DNA of 10,068 nt. It comes from Thermoleophilia bacterium (GTDB lineage: Bacteria > Actinomycetota > Thermoleophilia > Gaiellales > SKUG01). Made by a program: the position numbers and the translations under genes. Positions within the stretch are counted from its first letter, which is position 1. Every line of letters starts with the position of its first letter. Below, in pieces: positions 7,166-10,068 of this stretch. The notes under the pieces were generated by a model, which worked only from the letters and a program-made list of their open reading frames with translations, did not search any database and had not been told where the DNA came from. The DNA lies in NCBI GenBank assembly GCA_025964465.1, contig JAOPYS010000395.1, positions 1-10,068 of the forward strand, given 5' to 3'.

Positions 7166-7207
7166 GGGGGGTGGGTGGTGGGAGTGGGAGTGACGGGGTA
7201 GGTGGGG
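7166..7207 (+). promoter_or_regulatory. Six-tract G-run region over the kup ribosome-binding site
   Basis: G-tracts lie at 7166-7171, 7173-7175, 7180-7182, 7186-7188, 7195-7198 and 7204-7207, separated by 1, 4, 3, 6 and 5 bases. This fits the usual G-quadruplex rule of four or more runs of at least three G with short loops, on the mRNA-sense strand. The last tract ends 3 bases before the kup ATG and includes the only candidate Shine-Dalgarno (AGGTGGGG, 7200-7207). A folded quadruplex, or pairing with the C-rich palindrome upstream, could mask initiation (inference). Confidence 0.55.
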
Positions 7208-7210
7208 TTG

Positions 7211-9205
7211 ATGAGTGACGAGGAACAGGTGGGGGGCAAGGACGTCGTCGAGGTGACGGCGATGCCTGGTGATGAGCCGGAGCGGGTGGTGCAGGCGGAG
7301 CACGCCGAGGAGCGGCGCGAGCACGGGGCGCACGGCGGGATGCTGGCGCTCATGCTCGGCACGGTCGGCATCGTGTTCGGCGACATCGGCACGAGCCCGC
7401 TGTACGCGCTCAAGGAGACGTTCCACGGCCACCACCGCCTGGCGATCGAGCCGGCCACCGTCTACGGCGTGCTGTCGATCGTGTTCTGGTCGATCATGGT
7501 CATCGTCAGCCTCAAGTACGTGACGCTGATCATGCGCGCCGACAACGAGGGCGAGGGCGGCATCATGGCGCTCATCTCGCTCGTGCAGCGCGTGTCGCTC
7601 TCGAACCCGCGCGTGAAGCACGGGCTCGTCGCGCTCGGCATCTTCGGCGCCGCGCTCTTCTACGGCGACGGCATGATCACGCCGGCCATCTCCGTGCTCT
7701 CGGCGGTGGAGGGGATGGAGGTGGTGTCGCCCTCCTTCGCGTCCGCGGTCGTGCCCATCGCGGTCGTGATCCTGTTCGGGCTGTTCGCGATCCAGCGGTT
7801 CGGCACGGAGGTGGTCGGGCGCATGTTCGGCCCCGTCATGGTGCTGTGGTTCTCGACCATGGCCATCCTCGGCCTCGTCGAGGTGGTGCGCTCGCCCGGC
7901 ATCCTGCGCGCCCTGACCCCGAGCTACGGCGTGCAGTTCATCGTCCACAGCCCCGGCACGGCCTACCTCGCGCTCGGCTCCATCGTGCTCGCGGTCACGG
8001 GCGCCGAGGCGCTCTACGCCGACATGGGGCACTTCGGGCGACGCCCCATCCAGCGCTCGTGGTTCCTGTTCGTGCTGCCCGCGCTGCTGCTCAACTACCT
8101 CGGCCAGGGCGCGCTGCTGCTGTCGGACCCCTCGACCGTCGAGAGCCCCTTCTTCCACCTCGCGCCCGGGTGGCTGGAGCTGCCGCTGGTGCTGCTCGCC
8201 ACGCTCGCGGCCGTGATCGCCTCGCAGGCCGTCATCTCCGGCGCCTTCTCCGTGACGCGGCAGGCGGTGCAGCTCGGGTTCCTGCCGCGGCTGCTCATCC
8301 GCCACACGTCCGACGACGCGATAGGGCAGGTCTATGTGCCGGCCGTGAACTGGATCCTGCTGACCGCCGTGCTCGGCCTGGTCCTGGGCTTCCGCTCCTC
8401 CACCAACCTCGCGTCCGCGTACGGCATCGCGGTCACCGGCACCCTCGCCATCGACACCGTGCTGTTCTTCGTGGTGGTGCGAAAGCTGTGGGGGCGACCC
8501 CGCTGGCTGGCCGTCGGCGGAGCTGCGCTGTTCCTCGTCGTCGACCTGTCGTTCTTCTCCGCCAACGTCTCCAAGATCGCCAGCGGCGGCTGGTTCCCGC
8601 TCGCGATCGGCGCCGTCGTGTTCACGCTCCTGACCACGTGGTGGCGCGGGCGCGCGCGGGTCTCGGTCATCCGCCACGCCGAGGAGGGGCTGCTGCCCGA
8701 GTTCGTGCTCGACCTCGCGGCCGACCCCGACCCGCCCCACCGCGTGCGCGGCTGCGCCATCTTCCTCAACGCGAGCTCGGACCGGGTTCCCCTGGCCCTG
8801 CGCTACAACGTCATCCACAACCACGTGCTGCACGAGCAGGTGCTCGTCGTCCACGTGCGGGTGGCCGACGTGCCGTACGTCGACGACGCCGAGCGGCTGG
8901 CGATCGACACGGTGATAGTGCCCGACGACGGCATCGACCTGGTGGAGGTGACGTTCGGCTACCACGAGGACCCGGACGTGCCGCGCGCGCTCGAGGGACT
9001 GGCGGCGATGGGCCTCGAGGTCGAGCTCGACACCGCCACGTGGTTCCTCAGCTCGGTGCAGCACGTCCCCGATTCCAGGCCCGGCATGGTGCGGTGGCGC
9101 AAGGAGCTCTACGCGACCATGGCACGCCACGCCACGAGCGCCGATCGCTACTTCTTCCTGCCCGACGACCGGGTCGTCTCGCTCGGCTCCAACATCGAGT
9201 TCTGA
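7211..9205 (+). CDS. kup: Kup-family potassium uptake transporter
   Basis: This is a KUP/HAK/KT potassium transporter, which imports K+ across the cytoplasmic membrane, by proton symport in characterised members. From ATG 7211 it has 664 residues (E. coli Kup 622). A hydrophilic, Glu-rich N-terminus of about 42 residues precedes the membrane domain. The family signature FGDIGTSPLYALKETF is at about residues 56-71, followed by DNEGEGGIMAL, FYGDGMITPAISVLSAVEG and ALYADMGHFGRRPIQ, with a dozen hydrophobic segments expected. The cytoplasmic C-terminal domain begins near FVLDLAADPDPPHRV and ends YFFLPDDRVVSLGSNIEF, typical of Kup. GTG 7202 and ATG 7262 are alternative starts; AGGTGGGG best supports 7211. 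The gene is full length and its codon use resembles its neighbours, so recent foreign origin is not apparent. Its position between rplO and secY is unusual. Confidence 0.95.
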   Translation: MSDEEQVGGKDVVEVTAMPGDEPERVVQAEHAEERREHGAHGGMLALMLGTVGIVFGDIGTSPLYALKETFHGHHRLAIEPATVYGVLSIVFWSIMVIVSLKYVTLIMRADNEGEGGIMALISLVQRVSLSNPRVKHGLVALGIFGAALFYGDGMITPAISVLSAVEGMEVVSPSFASAVVPIAVVILFGLFAIQRFGTEVVGRMFGPVMVLWFSTMAILGLVEVVRSPGILRALTPSYGVQFIVHSPGTAYLALGSIVLAVTGAEALYADMGHFGRRPIQRSWFLFVLPALLLNYLGQGALLLSDPSTVESPFFHLAPGWLELPLVLLATLAAVIASQAVISGAFSVTRQAVQLGFLPRLLIRHTSDDAIGQVYVPAVNWILLTAVLGLVLGFRSSTNLASAYGIAVTGTLAIDTVLFFVVVRKLWGRPRWLAVGGAALFLVVDLSFFSANVSKIASGGWFPLAIGAVVFTLLTTWWRGRARVSVIRHAEEGLLPEFVLDLAADPDPPHRVRGCAIFLNASSDRVPLALRYNVIHNHVLHEQVLVVHVRVADVPYVDDAERLAIDTVIVPDDGIDLVEVTFGYHEDPDVPRALEGLAAMGLEVELDTATWFLSSVQHVPDSRPGMVRWRKELYATMARHATSADRYFFLPDDRVVSLGSNIEF

Positions 9206-9231
9206 CCGACCGCGTCCCCGTCCGTTAGGCT
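9202..9231 (+). promoter_or_regulatory. Candidate promoter for leaderless secY transcript
   Basis: A CTGACC hexamer at 9202-9207 (resembling TTGACA) and a TAGGCT at 9226-9231 (fitting the actinobacterial TANNNT -10) are separated by 18 bases. The -10 ends 7 bases before the secY ATG at 9239, the distance at which transcription would start on the A of the start codon. The absence of any Shine-Dalgarno before secY agrees with a leaderless mRNA. The -35 overlaps the kup stop codon. Confidence 0.6.
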
Positions 9232-9238
9232 CGCCGCC

Positions 9239-10068
9239 ATGGGAACCATCTCGTTCAGTGCGCTCGGCAACGTCTTTCGCGTGCCGGAGCTTCGCAAGAA
9301 GCTCATCTTCACCCTGGTCCTGCTGGCGATCTATCGCCTCGGGTCGTTCATCACGGTGCCAGGCATCTCCAGCGGCGGCCTGGACGACGCGCTCAAGGGC
9401 GGCGTCTTCGACTTCCTCAACCTGTGGACGGGCGGCGGTCTCGGCAAGGCCGCGATCTTCGGCCTCGGCATCATGCCGTACATCACCGCGAGCATCATCA
9501 CGCAGCTCATGACGGTGGTCGTGCCCCAGCTCGCCGAGCTCCAGAAGGAGGGCGAGACGGGCTACATGAAGATCAACCGCATGACGCGGTACCTCGCCAT
9601 CGCGCTCGCGGCGTTCCAGTCGATCGGCTTCTTCTTCGTGCTCAAGGCGAGCAACGGCGACGGGCTCCTGCCCGCCGACTTCGAGGTCGCGTCCGTGCGC
9701 GGCATCGCGCGCATGCTGTTGTTCGTCGTGTCGATGACCGCCGGCACGGCGCTGCTCATGTGGATCGGTGAGCTGATCACGCAGCGCGGCATCGGCAACG
9801 GCATGTCGCTGCTGATCTTCTCCTCGATCATCTCCCGCATCGTCCCGGGCGTGCAGACGTGGATGCAGCTGCCGGTGCTGACGCGCCTGGCGGTGCCCGT
9901 CCTGCTCGTGGCCATCACCGCAGCGGTGGTGTTCATCCAGGAGGGCCAGCGCCGCATCCCGGTGCAGTACGCCAAGCGCATGGTCGGTCGCAAGATGACC
10001 TCGGGCGGCAGCACCTACCTGCCCATGCGCGTGAACATGGCGGGCGTCATCCCGATCATCTTCGCGTC
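9239..10068 (+). CDS. secY: Protein translocase subunit SecY (3' partial)
   Basis: SecY is the ten-helix pore of the Sec translocon; it exports and inserts proteins across the cytoplasmic membrane with SecE, SecG and SecA. The frame from ATG 9239 is open to the window edge, giving 276 complete codons of a protein usually near 430-440. It begins MGTISFSALGNVFRVPELRKK, followed by the first membrane helix (LIFTLVLLAIYRLGSFITVPGI). Diagnostic blocks are FGLGIMPYITASIITQLMTVVVPQL, EGETGYMKINRMTRYLAIALA, ITQRGIGNGMSLLIFSSII and the cytoplasmic EGQRRIPVQYAKRMVG before YLPMRVNMAGVIPIIFA. The 33 bases after kup hold no Shine-Dalgarno but do hold a promoter-like pair. In most bacteria it directly follows rplO; here kup intervenes. 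Confidence 0.96.
   Translation, partial: MGTISFSALGNVFRVPELRKKLIFTLVLLAIYRLGSFITVPGISSGGLDDALKGGVFDFLNLWTGGGLGKAAIFGLGIMPYITASIITQLMTVVVPQLAELQKEGETGYMKINRMTRYLAIALAAFQSIGFFFVLKASNGDGLLPADFEVASVRGIARMLLFVVSMTAGTALLMWIGELITQRGIGNGMSLLIFSSIISRIVPGVQTWMQLPVLTRLAVPVLLVAITAAVVFIQEGQRRIPVQYAKRMVGRKMTSGGSTYLPMRVNMAGVIPIIFA

Noticed and set aside
7150..7170. Sigma-70-like promoter for kup around TCAATT
   Set aside because: Only a poor -10 match and no plausible -35 at the right distance, so no kup promoter is called.
7002..7210. c-di-AMP (ydaO-type) riboswitch upstream of the K+ transporter
   Set aside because: Such riboswitches often precede K+ transporter genes, but by eye none of the conserved ydaO core segments is present here; the palindrome has a different architecture.
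6260..9130. Antisense open frame of 956 codons across rplO, the intergenic region and most of kup
   Set aside because: Its translation is His/Arg/Asp/Glu/Gly low complexity with no recognisable domain, as expected for the complement of GC-rich coding DNA; both sense genes are certain.
7846..9228. Alternative + strand frame of 460 codons inside kup
   Set aside because: Arg/Ala/Pro-rich frame-shifted reading of kup; the Kup frame has all family motifs.

Overview
The window is a long stretch of the bacterial S10/spc ribosomal protein cluster in the canonical order, all on the + strand. It begins inside rplV (L22) and continues rpsC, rplP, rpmC, rpsQ, rplN, rplX, rplE, rpsZ (zinc S14), rpsH, rplF, rplR, rpsE, rpmD and rplO. 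A kup potassium transporter gene and the 5' part of secY follow. The DNA is very GC-rich and third codon positions are almost all G or C. Protein sequences, the zinc-type S14 and long charged tails on several r-proteins suggest a high-GC actinobacterium, possibly a deep lineage such as Thermoleophilia. That taxonomic placement is inference, with low confidence below phylum.

Layout: positions 1-6940 are a tightly packed operon. Gaps are 0-34 bases and five junctions have stop/start overlaps (TAATG, ATGA or GTGA), so translational coupling is likely. rplO is followed by a 15-bp hairpin with a short pyrimidine-rich tail (6962-7000) that looks like a terminator. The only sizeable non-coding stretch (6941-7210) also holds a 110-base nested palindrome (17 bp perfect outer stem, two inner hairpins) and a run of six G-tracts ending just before the kup start. 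Kup (7211-9205) stands where secY would normally follow rplO. secY (9239 to the window end) has a promoter-like -35/-10 pair overlapping the kup stop codon, with the -10 placed 7 bases before the ATG and no Shine-Dalgarno, as expected for a leaderless transcript.

Function: fifteen genes make ribosomal subunits. S3 and S5, neighbours at the mRNA entry site, carry unusually long tails of opposite character (Gly/Arg-rich on S3, acidic Ala-rich on S5). L22 and L15 also have low-complexity C-terminal tails. Kup imports K+, the main counter-ion of ribosomes. SecY is the membrane channel for protein export. The most interesting part is the break in the spc operon: terminator, structured kup leader, kup, and a separate leaderless secY promoter. 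I see no defence system, mobile element with a transposase, CRISPR array or RNA gene.
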